Notes: a model not told the origin generated them from the letters alone. A stretch of 64,000 nucleotides of DNA from Rufibacter immobilis (GCF_003721565.1 NZ_RJJE01000017.1:1166636-1230635); one strand, 5' to 3'; shown: positions 34,793-44,230, counted from the stretch's first letter. Numbers and translations: made by a program.

Positions 34793-35539
34793 ATGTCCAC
34801 CGCCATGACTGCAACCGCCACCCGCCTTCTGCTGGTAGAAGATGACCCAAATTTCGGGACGGTCCTCAAAGATTACCTGGAGCTCCATGACTACGCGGTC
34901 ACCCTCTGCACCGATGGGGTACAGGGCCTGCGCACGTTCCAGAGAGAACCGTTTGATGCCTGTATTCTGGACGTGATGATGCCTTTGAAAGACGGTTTTT
35001 CCCTGGCCACGGACATAAAAAAAGCCAATCCCCAAATGCCGGTCATCTTCCTCACGGCCAAAGCCATGAAAGCCGATATGCTGGAAGGTTTCCGGCTGGG
35101 GGCCGATGACTATATTACCAAACCCTTCGACTCTGAGATTCTGCTCTGCAAGCTCAAGGCCATTCTACAGCGCAAAGCCGTGACGGCCAGTCCGCAGGTT
35201 TCTATGGGCACTGAGTACCAACTGGGGCAGTATTATTTCAACTTCAAGACCAGACAAATCACCCGCGGGGCGGAAACCCAGAAACTTTCGCCCAAAGAAG
35301 CAGAACTGCTGCTGCTCTTGTGCCAATACCTGAATGATGTACTCCCCAGGGAGGTGGCCCTGAGCAAAATCTGGAAAGAGGACAATTATTTCACGGCCCG
35401 CAGCATGGATGTCTTCGTGACCAAGCTGCGCAAATTCCTCAAGGCAGACCCGGCGGTGGAGATCATCAACGTGCACGGCAACGGGTTCCGGCTGGTGGCT
35501 CCCGCACCCGAAGCCAAAGAAGTGGCCCCTGTTCTTTAG
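34793..35539 (+). CDS. OmpR/PhoB-family response regulator
   Basis: 248 residues: receiver domain with acidic pocket VEDD (16-19), phosphoacceptor Asp60 in ACILDVMMPL, Thr/Lys switch residues in FLTAK and Lys110 (YITKPFD). A winged-helix DNA-binding domain follows (QKLSPKEAELLLLLCQYLND; RSMDVFVTKLRKFLKADP; IINVHGNGFRL). Partner of the kinase 9 bp upstream. Target sites cannot be derived from the window; the divergent T9SS gene at 31.4-32.5 kb is the nearest candidate target. Confidence 0.95.
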   Translation: MSTAMTATATRLLLVEDDPNFGTVLKDYLELHDYAVTLCTDGVQGLRTFQREPFDACILDVMMPLKDGFSLATDIKKANPQMPVIFLTAKAMKADMLEGFRLGADDYITKPFDSEILLCKLKAILQRKAVTASPQVSMGTEYQLGQYYFNFKTRQITRGAETQKLSPKEAELLLLLCQYLNDVLPREVALSKIWKEDNYFTARSMDVFVTKLRKFLKADPAVEIINVHGNGFRLVAPAPEAKEVAPVL

Positions 35540-35580
35540 CCGTTTTCGGATTACAGCTTTTACAGGCTTCATAATCTTCT

Positions 35581-35628
35581 ATTTGCGTTTAGGGGCTATT
35601 TTTGGAAAAACAGCCCCTAAACGCAAAT
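35581..35628. repeat. Dispersed palindromic element, 48 nt
   Basis: atttgcgtttaggggct.ttttt gg aaaaa.agcccctaaacgcaaat with a single mismatch (A against C). The outer arms extend to atttg/caaat. Confidence 0.95.
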
Positions 35629-35731
35629 GAAGATTATGCTCCTACAGACTGCTTTTCCTTGGCGCAGCTTCAAACTGTAGCCGCAGCCAGTGCTAAAATG
35701 AATAAGAGTAAACTGTCCAGTTTTGTGCCGA

Positions 35732-35757
35732 AATTGGAAAAATCGCCCCTAAACGCA
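35732..35757. repeat. Right half of a dispersed palindromic element
   Basis: attggaaaaatcgcccctaa then acgca; no matching left arm. Confidence 0.65.
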
Positions 35758-35842
35758 AAAATCAAACATTTCTTAGGGAGGCTTGCCGGGAACGGAATAT
35801 TTTCAGCATCTTCACGGCCTTGAACAACCGTAAGATTGGCTT

Positions 35843-36334
35843 ATGAAACGCATCGCAATTTTCCCTGGCTCTTTTGACCCCTTCACCAACGGCCACTATG
35901 ATGTGGTGCAGCGCGGCTGTGAGATGTTTGACCACATTATTATTGCTTTGGGGAACAACAGTAGCAAGAGCCGCTATTTTGCAGTGCCAGACATGCTGAA
36001 GATTATAGAGGGCGTGTTCAAAGGCAACCCCAAGGTGACGGTACAGGCGTACAAAGGCCTCACTGCCGACTTTGCGAAGGAAGTAGGCGCACGTTTCCTG
36101 CTCAGGGGATTACGCAACACCACCGACTTTGAGTATGAGAATACCATTGCGCAGGCCAACCGCCACGTGAACCCAGACCTGGAGACCGTGTTCCTGATCA
36201 CCTCTCCTAGCCTGGCGGCCATCAGCTCTTCCATCATCAGGGAGATTCACCGGTTTGGCGGCAACGTGCAGGATTTTATCCCTTTCCAGCTTTCTTCACT
36301 GCCGACAGATAATCCCGGATCACAAATTGGATAG
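35843..36334 (+). CDS. coaD: Phosphopantetheine adenylyltransferase
   Basis: Transfers AMP to 4'-phosphopantetheine in coenzyme A synthesis. 163 residues; nucleotidyltransferase motif FPGSFDPFTNGH with His18, RYFAVPDMLK, the GLRNTTDFEYENTIAQANRH region and ISSSIIREIHRFGGNVQDFI. The usual family end is near FIP; here about 12 further residues run into the convergent Nudix gene, producing a 59-bp 3' overlap. Otherwise ordinary and full length. Confidence 0.96.
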   Translation: MKRIAIFPGSFDPFTNGHYDVVQRGCEMFDHIIIALGNNSSKSRYFAVPDMLKIIEGVFKGNPKVTVQAYKGLTADFAKEVGARFLLRGLRNTTDFEYENTIAQANRHVNPDLETVFLITSPSLAAISSSIIREIHRFGGNVQDFIPFQLSSLPTDNPGSQIG

Positions 36335-36959
36335 AGGCGTAGGAGTCTGCCAGCACTTCTAAGACTTCGTCTGGGGTCATGAACCGCACTTCCTCAATAA
36401 ATTCCTCGGCTTGGGGCTTCATATAGGTATCATCCAGGCATTGCATGGTGAACCAGCTGGTCTTCTTCAGGATTTTCTTTCCTTTGTAGGCGTAGGAGTG
36501 CCAGGTATTGGGCAGTTCACCGGTGATGGCTACTTTAATGTTGCATTCTTCCTCCACCTCGCGCAAAGCGCCCAGGCGCTCTTCCTCGGCTTTGTTCAGT
36601 TTACCTTTGGGCAGGTCCCACATGCCCAGGCGGTAGATCATCAGGATTTTCCCGTCTTTGATCACCAGTCCGCCGGCGGCTTTAATGATCTTGAACTGGT
36701 CTTTTAAGTGCTCAATGAGCTTCTTCTTTTTATCAGTGACCAGCGTGAGGGACTCCAGTTTCTTGAGTTTCTTCACTTCCATGAGCCGCACCAGGCGGTC
36801 AATCAAAGCGGCGTCCACGTCCCGGATGAGCACATCACCTACCAAGTCTTTGGAGGTGAACTGGTCGTCTTTACCCAGCACTAGATCATATTTATGCTTA
36901 AAGATCTTTTCACTGCTCTTTTTAATGATCAGTGGGATATCGTTGATAAAGACATTCAT
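36276..36959 (-). CDS. Nudix hydrolase with N-terminal extension
   Basis: 227 residues from the ATG at 36959 (MNVFINDIPLIIKKSSEKIF). The longer frame to 37082 would overlap the divergent pyrE start, so I reject it. About 100 residues of unknown function precede the Nudix domain, whose box reads GKLNKAEEERLGALREVEEE followed by CNI: GX5EX7REVEEE fits, with Cys in place of the usual Gly. AAGGLVIKDGKILMI and GMWDLPKGK mark the beta strands. Substrate (a nucleoside diphosphate derivative) unknown. Its 3' end overlaps coaD by 59 bp. Confidence 0.9.
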   Translation of the reverse strand: MNVFINDIPLIIKKSSEKIFKHKYDLVLGKDDQFTSKDLVGDVLIRDVDAALIDRLVRLMEVKKLKKLESLTLVTDKKKKLIEHLKDQFKIIKAAGGLVIKDGKILMIYRLGMWDLPKGKLNKAEEERLGALREVEEECNIKVAITGELPNTWHSYAYKGKKILKKTSWFTMQCLDDTYMKPQAEEFIEEVRFMTPDEVLEVLADSYASIQFVIRDYLSAVKKAGKG

Positions 36960-37071
36960 GAGAGGTCGCTTATGTACGTAGCGTAAAGAGGTACAAAATA
37001 AGAAAGAAATTTCATAGGGCACAAGACGCACCGCTACGGAAAAGATACGGACTAATTGTGTAATTTCGCCC

Positions 37072-37710
37072 ATGCCACACACAGAAACTGCCGCGCAGAT
37101 AGCGGCCTACCTCCTGGAGACCCAAGCGGTACGTCTCCGTCCAGAGCAACCGTTCAAGTGGAGTTCCGGCTGGAACTCCCCTATTTACTGCGACAACCGC
37201 GTCACGCTCTCTTTTCCGCATATCCGTAGTTATATCAAAAATGCCCTGGCCCAAGCCATCAAAGCCCACTTTACGGACGTGCAGGCTATTGCCGGCGTAG
37301 CCACTGCCGGCATTGCGCAGGGCGCTCTGGTAGCAGATTTATTGGACTTGCCGTATTTATACGTTCGGCCGGAGCCAAAAAGCCACGGAATGGGCAACCA
37401 AATTGAAGGAAAACTGGAAGCCGGCCAGAAAATAGTGCTGGTGGAAGACCTCATCTCCACCGGCGGCTCCTCTCTCAAAGCCGCCAAAGCCGTGCAGGCC
37501 GCCGGGGGCGAAGTCATCGGCATGGCCGCCATTTTCACCTACGGTTTTCAGCAAGCCGATGATAATTTTGCCGCCGCCGGCATCCCTACCGTGTGCCTCA
37601 GCCATTACAACGCTCTTCTGGAAACCGCTGCCGCCCAAGGCTATATCTCCACAGAGGCCATCTCTACCCTGGAGCAATGGCGCCAGCAACCCGAAATTTG
37701 GGGAAAGTGA
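37072..37710 (+). CDS. pyrE: Orotate phosphoribosyltransferase
   Basis: Converts orotate and PRPP to OMP in pyrimidine synthesis. 212 residues with the PRPP-binding motif VLVEDLISTGGSSLKAAKAV, catalytic-loop region RPEPKSHGMGNQIEG, and the N-terminal LRPEQPFKWSSGWNSPIYCD. The start at 37072 leaves 112 bp to the divergent Nudix start. A -7-like TAATTTCG lies just before the ATG. Followed by a heptamer-repeat/palindrome composite. Confidence 0.96.
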   Translation: MPHTETAAQIAAYLLETQAVRLRPEQPFKWSSGWNSPIYCDNRVTLSFPHIRSYIKNALAQAIKAHFTDVQAIAGVATAGIAQGALVADLLDLPYLYVRPEPKSHGMGNQIEGKLEAGQKIVLVEDLISTGGSSLKAAKAVQAAGGEVIGMAAIFTYGFQQADDNFAAAGIPTVCLSHYNALLETAAAQGYISTEAISTLEQWRQQPEIWGK

Positions 37711-37714
37711 TTTT

Positions 37715-37747
37715 AATTAAGAATGGGGAATTAGGAATTAAGAATTA
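37715..37747. repeat. Heptanucleotide tandem repeat, about 4 units (ttaRgaa type)
   Basis: Units ttaagaa, tggggaa, ttaggaa, ttaagaa in a row. Its reverse complement recurs at 37854-37884, so the two flank the palindrome at 37773-37820 as an outer inverted repeat. Confidence 0.75.
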
Positions 37748-37772
37748 TTCTTAGATTCTGCACTATCTACGT

Positions 37773-37820
37773 AAAGGCGTTTAGCGGCTCTTTTTGGAAA
37801 AAGAGCCGCTAAACGCCTTT
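37773..37820. repeat. Dispersed palindromic element with compensating arm change, perfect 23-bp stem
   Basis: aaaggcgtttagcggctc / gagccgctaaacgccttt around ttttt gg aaaaa. The consensus gggg is gcgg and the opposite cccc is ccgc, so both arms changed together. Confidence 0.95.
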
Positions 37821-37853
37821 CTGCTGTTTTTCTGCGTATTACTTTTTCCCACC

Positions 37854-37884
37854 ATTCTTAATTCCTAATTCTTAATTCCCAATT
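37854..37884. repeat. Heptanucleotide tandem repeat, 4 units (attcYta type)
   Basis: Units attctta, attccta, attctta, attccca, att, ending directly at the ATG of the next gene (37885). The translation-initiation region of that gene is made of repeat. Confidence 0.75.
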
Positions 37885-38382
37885 ATGAAGATAGGTTTGC
37901 TTTCAGACACGCACAGTTACCTGGATGACCGTATTCTGGCGCTCTTGCAGGGCTGCGACGAGATTTGGCATGCCGGTGACTTTGGGACGGCCGCCGTTTC
38001 AGAGCGATTGGCACAGGTTGCCCCTCTCAAGGGTGTGTACGGTAACATTGATGCAGGAGACGTGCGGGCGCTGCACCCTAAAAACCTGCGTTTTACCTGC
38101 GAAGGCCTAGACGTGCTCATGACGCACATTGGCGGTTACCCCGGCAAATATGCCCCAGAGGTACGGGCTATGGTCAAGGAAAACCCTCCCGGCCTGTTTA
38201 TCTGCGGGCACTCGCACATTCTCAAAGTCATGCAAGATCCCAAGCACGGAAACCTGCTGCACCTGAATCCCGGCGCGGCCGGAAGGCACGGGTTTCACCA
38301 GATGCGCACCATGATGCGGTTTGAGGTGCAGGACGGAAAGGTACTTAACCTGCAAGCCATAGAGTTAGGCAAGAGGGCATAA
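37885..38382 (+). CDS. YfcE/MJ0936-type metallophosphoesterase
   Basis: 165 residues with all metal-binding motifs of the calcineurin-like fold: LLSDTHSY, HAGDFG, YGNIDAG, MTHIGGYPG, ICGHSHILK and HLNPGAAG. Small single-domain phosphodiesterases of this group act on cyclic or simple phosphodiesters in vitro; the natural substrate is unknown. The start codon follows heptamer repeats instead of a normal leader. A hairpin follows the stop. Confidence 0.94.
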   Translation: MKIGLLSDTHSYLDDRILALLQGCDEIWHAGDFGTAAVSERLAQVAPLKGVYGNIDAGDVRALHPKNLRFTCEGLDVLMTHIGGYPGKYAPEVRAMVKENPPGLFICGHSHILKVMQDPKHGNLLHLNPGAAGRHGFHQMRTMMRFEVQDGKVLNLQAIELGKRA

Positions 38383-38384
38383 AA

Positions 38385-38411
38385 AAAGTGTAACCAAACT
38401 GGTTACACTTT
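38385..38411. terminator. Hairpin terminator between convergent genes
   Basis: aaagtgtaacca / tggttacacttt with loop aac. Read on the minus strand it is followed by seven Ts, so it mainly serves the small basic protein gene. Confidence 0.82.
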
Positions 38412-38482
38412 CAACTATCGTGTAGATAAGAGTAATCGCGTACGATTGCCGAAAGGCAGTAGGCGAACGAAAAAACGCAGAA

Positions 38483-38653
38483 TTACTCAGCAGCAGCCTC
38501 TGCGGCTGGAGCGGTGGTGAAACGAGCTTTCAGCTCTTCAACATCCACGTTTTTAATTACCGGAGTAGACAACAATTGCTTAATGATGCGAGTTTTGTTG
38601 TTCTGTCTTGCTTTATTCTTGCGGTCTTTTCTTTTTAATCTAGTAACTGCCAT
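38483..38653 (-). CDS. Small basic protein (56 aa), possibly ribosome-associated
   Basis: ATG at 38653 to TAA at 38483. It starts MAVTRLKRKDRKNKARQNNK and then has TPVIKNVDVEELKARF and an Ala/Glu tail (TTAPAAEAAAE). The combination of a very basic first 25 residues with the phrase PVIKNVDVE is one I associate with small proteins conserved across Bacteroidetes; a role on the ribosome or RNA is inference from charge. It has its own promoter (TACTTTTG, 38678-38685) and terminator. Often missed by gene callers because of its size. Confidence 0.82.
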   Translation of the reverse strand: MAVTRLKRKDRKNKARQNNKTRIIKQLLSTPVIKNVDVEELKARFTTAPAAEAAAE

Positions 38654-38677
38654 CGGTCAATATTTAAAATTGAATCG

Positions 38678-38699
38678 CAAAAGTAAGTTATTACTTTTA
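38678..38699. promoter_or_regulatory. Back-to-back divergent -7 elements
   Basis: Minus strand TACTTTTG at 38685-38678 (with ATTG about 20 nt further upstream) for the small basic protein, and plus strand TACTTTTA at 38692-38699 for threonine aldolase. Only 6 bp separate them, so the two promoters cannot easily be occupied together. Confidence 0.55.
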
Positions 38700-38729
38700 C
38701 AATCTCAATAGTTCAGCCTAAAAAAACAC

Positions 38730-39758
38730 ATGAATCCTATCATAGATCTCCGGAGCGACACCGTGACCAAACCCACTCCCGCCATGTTGCAGGCCATGTT
38801 CCAGGCCCCGGTGGGCGATGATGTCTACAGCGAAGACCCCACCGTAAATGAGTTGCAGGCCTACGGGGCCAACCTCTTCGGGATGGAGGCGGGCCTCTTC
38901 TGCCCTTCCGGCACCATGACGAACCAGATTGCCATTAAACTGCACACCCAGCCGCTCTCTGAAGTGATCTGCGACCGCACCAGCCACATCTATGTCTATG
39001 AAGGCGGCGGCATCGCGTTCAATTCAGCGGCATCGGTGCACCTGGTAGACGGCGTACGCGGCAAGATTACGCCGCAGCAGGTAGAGGCGGCCATCAACCC
39101 AGACAACATTCACTTCCCCGTTACCCGCTTGGTTTCTCTGGAAAATACCTGCAACAAAGGCGGCGGCTCCTATTACACGGTGCCTGAGATTGCGGCCATT
39201 GCCGAGGTAACACGTAAACACGGCATTGCCCTGCATTTAGACGGTGCGCGCGTGTTCAACGCGCTGGTGGCCTCAGGCGAAGATGCCCGGGCCTACGGCA
39301 ATCACTTTGACACCATCTCCGTGTGCTTATCCAAAGGGCTGGGAGCTCCGGTGGGTTCTCTGCTATTAGGTCCCAAACCGCTCATTGAACAGGCCAAGCG
39401 GGTGCGCAAAGTATTGGGCGGCGGTTGGCGCCAGGCCGGTTATTTAGCCGCCGCGGGCTTATACGCCCTGCAGCACCACGTAGAAAGGCTGCGGGAAGAC
39501 CATGACCACGCCACGCAATTGGGCAATGCCCTGCAACAGGCGCCGTATGTGACCGAGGTGATGCCCGTGGAAACCAATATCGTGATCTTTACCCTGGCGT
39601 CCGAGGTGAACACAGACCACTTCCTGAAGTACCTGCAAGGCAAAGGCATTGTCGCGTCTTCCTTCGGGCCGCAGAAGATCCGGTTTGTAACCCACCTGGA
39701 CCTTTCCCCAGAAATGGTACAGGATATTATAAACGCGCTAGCTGATTTTGCTCAATAG
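38730..39758 (+). CDS. ltaE: Low-specificity L-threonine aldolase
   Basis: PLP enzyme splitting L-threonine or allo-threonine to glycine and acetaldehyde. 342 residues: DLRSDTVTKPTPAML at the start, GDDVYSEDPTVNELQ, SGTMTNQIAIKLHTQP, LHLDGARVFNA and the PLP lysine Lys202 in LSKGLGAPVGSLLLG. Usual length. Monocistronic, between a divergent small gene and a palindromic element. Confidence 0.95.
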   Translation: MNPIIDLRSDTVTKPTPAMLQAMFQAPVGDDVYSEDPTVNELQAYGANLFGMEAGLFCPSGTMTNQIAIKLHTQPLSEVICDRTSHIYVYEGGGIAFNSAASVHLVDGVRGKITPQQVEAAINPDNIHFPVTRLVSLENTCNKGGGSYYTVPEIAAIAEVTRKHGIALHLDGARVFNALVASGEDARAYGNHFDTISVCLSKGLGAPVGSLLLGPKPLIEQAKRVRKVLGGGWRQAGYLAAAGLYALQHHVERLREDHDHATQLGNALQQAPYVTEVMPVETNIVIFTLASEVNTDHFLKYLQGKGIVASSFGPQKIRFVTHLDLSPEMVQDIINALADFAQ

Positions 39759-39760
39759 TA

Positions 39761-39804
39761 TTGCGTTTAGGGGCTCTTTTTTGAAAAAGAGCCCCTAAAC
39801 GCAA
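39761..39804. repeat. Dispersed palindromic element, perfect 21-bp stem
   Basis: ttgcgtttaggggctc plus T5, loop tg, and the exact complement. It begins 3 bp after the threonine aldolase stop. Confidence 0.95.
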
Positions 39805-39945
39805 ATTTCATTTGAAGACCTCTCTCCTGCTTTGGTACACTCCAGGCTTTTCTAGCTGGGTAATATTCGTGGTTATAAATATTTGAGGGCTGGTCAAGAT
39901 ATGTAGCCGCAAAATTATTTATTTTACCTGAACAATGACCTAGGC

Positions 39946-40965
39946 ATGTTTCAGGCAATGGGCAAGATCAGGTTCGTCTTCTGCTTTGTGTTGCTCCTGC
40001 TCTGGGGCGGCAGGCCGGGCTATGCCAAAGCGCCCGGAGACAGCACCGCCTTGCCCCCTTTCTTGCCCCTTCATGCCGCGTTACCGGAACTGCTGGCATT
40101 TTCAGGGCCTACGGTACACCCAGATTCGGCTTCCTGCATTATTCCGTTCAGCCGGGCCGGCAACTTAATCCTTATCAAGGCTCGGGCAGACACCACAGAG
40201 GGGAACTTTATCCTGGATACCGGCGCTTCTGATCTGGTGCTCAACATCACGTACTTCCGCCATTACCCTAAAACGCACACCTCTGGCCAAACCCAGACCA
40301 ACGCCACCGGCTCGTCACAGTCCGTCATTAAGACCGAGGTCCGGAAACTCAATTTCGGGACGCTGAAATTCGTAAGGGCCAAAGCCGATCTGGTGAACCT
40401 GGGGCATCTGGAGAACAGCAAGGGCGTTAAGATTCTGGGCTTACTGGGCATGGCCCTTTTCCGGCAGTGCGAGATGATCATAGATTATGAGCGGAACCTC
40501 ATTTTTCTGCATGTGGTCTCCAAGAAAGAAGCCAACACCTACAAAAGTGACCAATTGCAGGACTCTTCGGCGTACCGCGAAGTGCCCATCTATTTTAAAG
40601 AAGACAAGCTGGTAACCCGCACAGAACTGGCCGGGCGTAAGTTGGAGTTCATCATTGACAGCGGCGCCGAAACCAACCTGCTGGACAGCCGCCTGCCAGA
40701 CAAAGTCTTTGACAACGTCACGGTGACAGGTAGAATCATGCTCACCGGTACCGGCAACAGAAAAGTGGAAGCCCTCCAGGGCCTGCTGGAAAACCTGATG
40801 ATCGGGCGGCAGAACGTGCAGAACATGCAGGTAATCATCACTAATTTTGAGCGAACCTGTTTTTCTTACAGCGGTTGTGTGAACGGCGTGTTGGGTTTTG
40901 ACTTCCTCTCGCGGCAAAAAATAGGCTTCAATTTTGTGAAGAATAAAATGTACTTATGGAAATGA
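39946..40965 (+). CDS. Exported retropepsin-like aspartic protease (two domains)
   Basis: 339 residues. Signal peptide IRFVFCFVLLLLWGGRPGYA (starts possible at 39946 and 39958). Two aspartyl-protease halves are visible: FILDTGASDLVLNITYF with Asp91 and EFIIDSGAETNLLDSRLPDK with Asp238, each followed by a hydrophobic GLLGMALFRQCEMIIDY or GVLGFDFLSRQKIGFNF strand. So it could work as an intramolecular pseudo-dimer. Such exported bacterial retropepsin-like proteins are common in Bacteroidetes; substrates are unknown. It overlaps the CBM48 gene at its 3' end (ATGA), indicating co-translation. Confidence 0.85.
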   Translation: MFQAMGKIRFVFCFVLLLLWGGRPGYAKAPGDSTALPPFLPLHAALPELLAFSGPTVHPDSASCIIPFSRAGNLILIKARADTTEGNFILDTGASDLVLNITYFRHYPKTHTSGQTQTNATGSSQSVIKTEVRKLNFGTLKFVRAKADLVNLGHLENSKGVKILGLLGMALFRQCEMIIDYERNLIFLHVVSKKEANTYKSDQLQDSSAYREVPIYFKEDKLVTRTELAGRKLEFIIDSGAETNLLDSRLPDKVFDNVTVTGRIMLTGTGNRKVEALQGLLENLMIGRQNVQNMQVIITNFERTCFSYSGCVNGVLGFDFLSRQKIGFNFVKNKMYLWK

Positions 40966-42422
40966 TGTGCGCGCGGCCATTCTGGAAAAGGAACTTGCAC
41001 CTGTTGGGGTGCCTGCTCCTTCTGTGCCTGATGGTCACGCTGGAGGCGGCAGGGCAGCAGAAGTATACGGTCAGAAACGGGAAGATGCTCATTGAGCTGG
41101 GCAAAAGCCTCACCCCGGTTGAGTTAGACAGTTTCATTCATAAATTCAAACTCTCTGACCTGGGCTTGAAAGGGCTTTACCTGAAGCAGTCAACTGACTC
41201 TTTGCGCAAACAAGGCTGGCGCGTGGAGTTGGACCACCCCGACATATACGTTCTCACCAAACCGATGGGTGGGTTTGACAACATCACTGATGCTCTGGAA
41301 CGCATCATCATCACAGATCCCTCCAACTCCACTAAGGCGCAGTTTCCGGCAGTGAGCCAAGGGCAGCGGTACGGCGGCAACCGGTTCAGAAACAAATCAT
41401 CGTTTTTGGTCAAGAACAACCTGGTGTACTTTTTCCTGCGGAACCAGCAAAAAGCCCAGAAAGTACTGCTGGCCGGGAGTTTCAGCAACTGGCAACAAGA
41501 AGCCCTTCCTATGACCCGCACCGACAGCGGCTGGGTGGTGCCGGTGAAATTAAGCCCCGGCAAGTACTGGTATAAGTTCATCATAGACGACCGCTGGGCC
41601 CTGGATGAAGACAACCAACTGCGGGAGAACGACGGGCGCGGCAACACCAACTCCGTCTTCTACAGAACCAACTCCATCTTCAGACTCAATGGTTTCCTTA
41701 ACGTCAAACGGGTCTTCCTGGCCGGCAGTTTCAATGATTGGCGGGAGCGGGAACTCCTGATGGTCAAAACGCCCAAAGGCTGGGAATTACCCCTTTATTT
41801 GCCCGAGGGGACCCATACCTACAAGTTCATCGCCGATGGGCAGTGGCATTCAGACCCCAATAACCCCAACCGCTACCCAGACGAGTTTGGGGGCTATAAC
41901 TCGGTGCTCCGGTTAGGGAAACCGCATACGTTTCTCTTGCCGGGCTACCCAGACGCTGAGCGGGTGGTGCTGGCGGGGTCTTTCAATAAATGGCGCGAAG
42001 ATGAACTGTTCCTCTCCAAAACGGCCAGAGGCTGGGAAATTAACTACACCTTGGGCCCCGGTAATTACAGCTACAAATTCATAGTAGACCGAAGATGGGT
42101 GCCAGACCCGGCTCAGGCCAAAAATGGGGAACAGTCAGAGAATTCCTATCTCATCATTGAGCCCAACTACACCTTTCGGTTGAAGGGGCATTCCAAGGCT
42201 AAAGATGTGTTCTTATCTGGTGACTTCAACAATTGGTCGCCCAACGGGTTCCGCATGAAAAGAGAGGGTACAGATTGGGTGTTCCGGGTACACCTGCCCC
42301 CCGGCAAAACCCGATACAAGTTTGTGGTGGACGGCAACTGGATCGTAGATCCAGAAAACAAGCTATGGGAGCAGAATGAATACCATACCGGCAACTCTGT
42401 GCTGTGGGTGGAAGCTTTTTAG
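40956..42422 (+). CDS. Exported protein with four tandem CBM48/AMPK-type glycogen-binding domains
   Basis: 488 residues. Signal peptide near 10-33 (LHLLGCLLLLCLMVTLEAAG), a unique domain of about 120 residues, then four repeats at roughly 155-238, 240-322, 324-403 and 405-488. Each has an AGSFxxW-like strand (LLAGSFSNW, FLAGSFNDW, VLAGSFNKW, FLSGDFNNW) and a YKFxxDxxW strand (YKFIIDDRW, YKFIADGQW, YKFIVDRRW, YKFVVDGNW). This fold binds alpha-glucans, here without any catalytic domain. The ATG at 40962 would give a 4-base ATGA overlap with the protease stop; 40956 is the longer option. Confidence 0.88.
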   Translation: MEMMCARPFWKRNLHLLGCLLLLCLMVTLEAAGQQKYTVRNGKMLIELGKSLTPVELDSFIHKFKLSDLGLKGLYLKQSTDSLRKQGWRVELDHPDIYVLTKPMGGFDNITDALERIIITDPSNSTKAQFPAVSQGQRYGGNRFRNKSSFLVKNNLVYFFLRNQQKAQKVLLAGSFSNWQQEALPMTRTDSGWVVPVKLSPGKYWYKFIIDDRWALDEDNQLRENDGRGNTNSVFYRTNSIFRLNGFLNVKRVFLAGSFNDWRERELLMVKTPKGWELPLYLPEGTHTYKFIADGQWHSDPNNPNRYPDEFGGYNSVLRLGKPHTFLLPGYPDAERVVLAGSFNKWREDELFLSKTARGWEINYTLGPGNYSYKFIVDRRWVPDPAQAKNGEQSENSYLIIEPNYTFRLKGHSKAKDVFLSGDFNNWSPNGFRMKREGTDWVFRVHLPPGKTRYKFVVDGNWIVDPENKLWEQNEYHTGNSVLWVEAF

Positions 42423-42441
42423 ATGATAGCGGCCAGAACTT

Positions 42442-42485
42442 TTGCGTTTAGCGCCTGTTTTTCAAAAAACAGGCGCTAAACGCAA
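42442..42485. repeat. Dispersed palindromic element with double compensating change, perfect 21-bp stem
   Basis: ttgcgtttagcgcctg plus T5, loop ca, exact complement. Two of the four consensus Gs are C, and the opposite arm carries matching Gs. Confidence 0.95.
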
Positions 42486-42549
42486 TACTCTGCCCACTCA
42501 ATTACTCTGCTCTCTGCTAGATTAAACATTTTCCCGTCTGTTCTAATAA

Positions 42550-44211
<1,662 letters not shown>

Positions 44212-44230
44212 ATAACCCTTAGTAGCTCGT

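Larger units (their letters stand above)
35540..35842. other. Intergenic region with one and a half palindromic elements
   Basis: 303 bp between the response regulator and coaD, both on the plus strand. It contains the element at 35581-35628 and a right half at 35732-35757. A 73-codon frame across it merely translates the repeat, so no gene is called. Confidence 0.6.

Noticed and set aside
35602-35823. 73-codon plus-strand frame containing EKQPLNA and EKSPLNA
   Set aside because: The shared phrase is just the translation of the palindromic repeat; the same EKEPLNAN phrase appears in frames at 51545-51808 and 55470-55772. Such frames could be mistaken for a conserved protein family.
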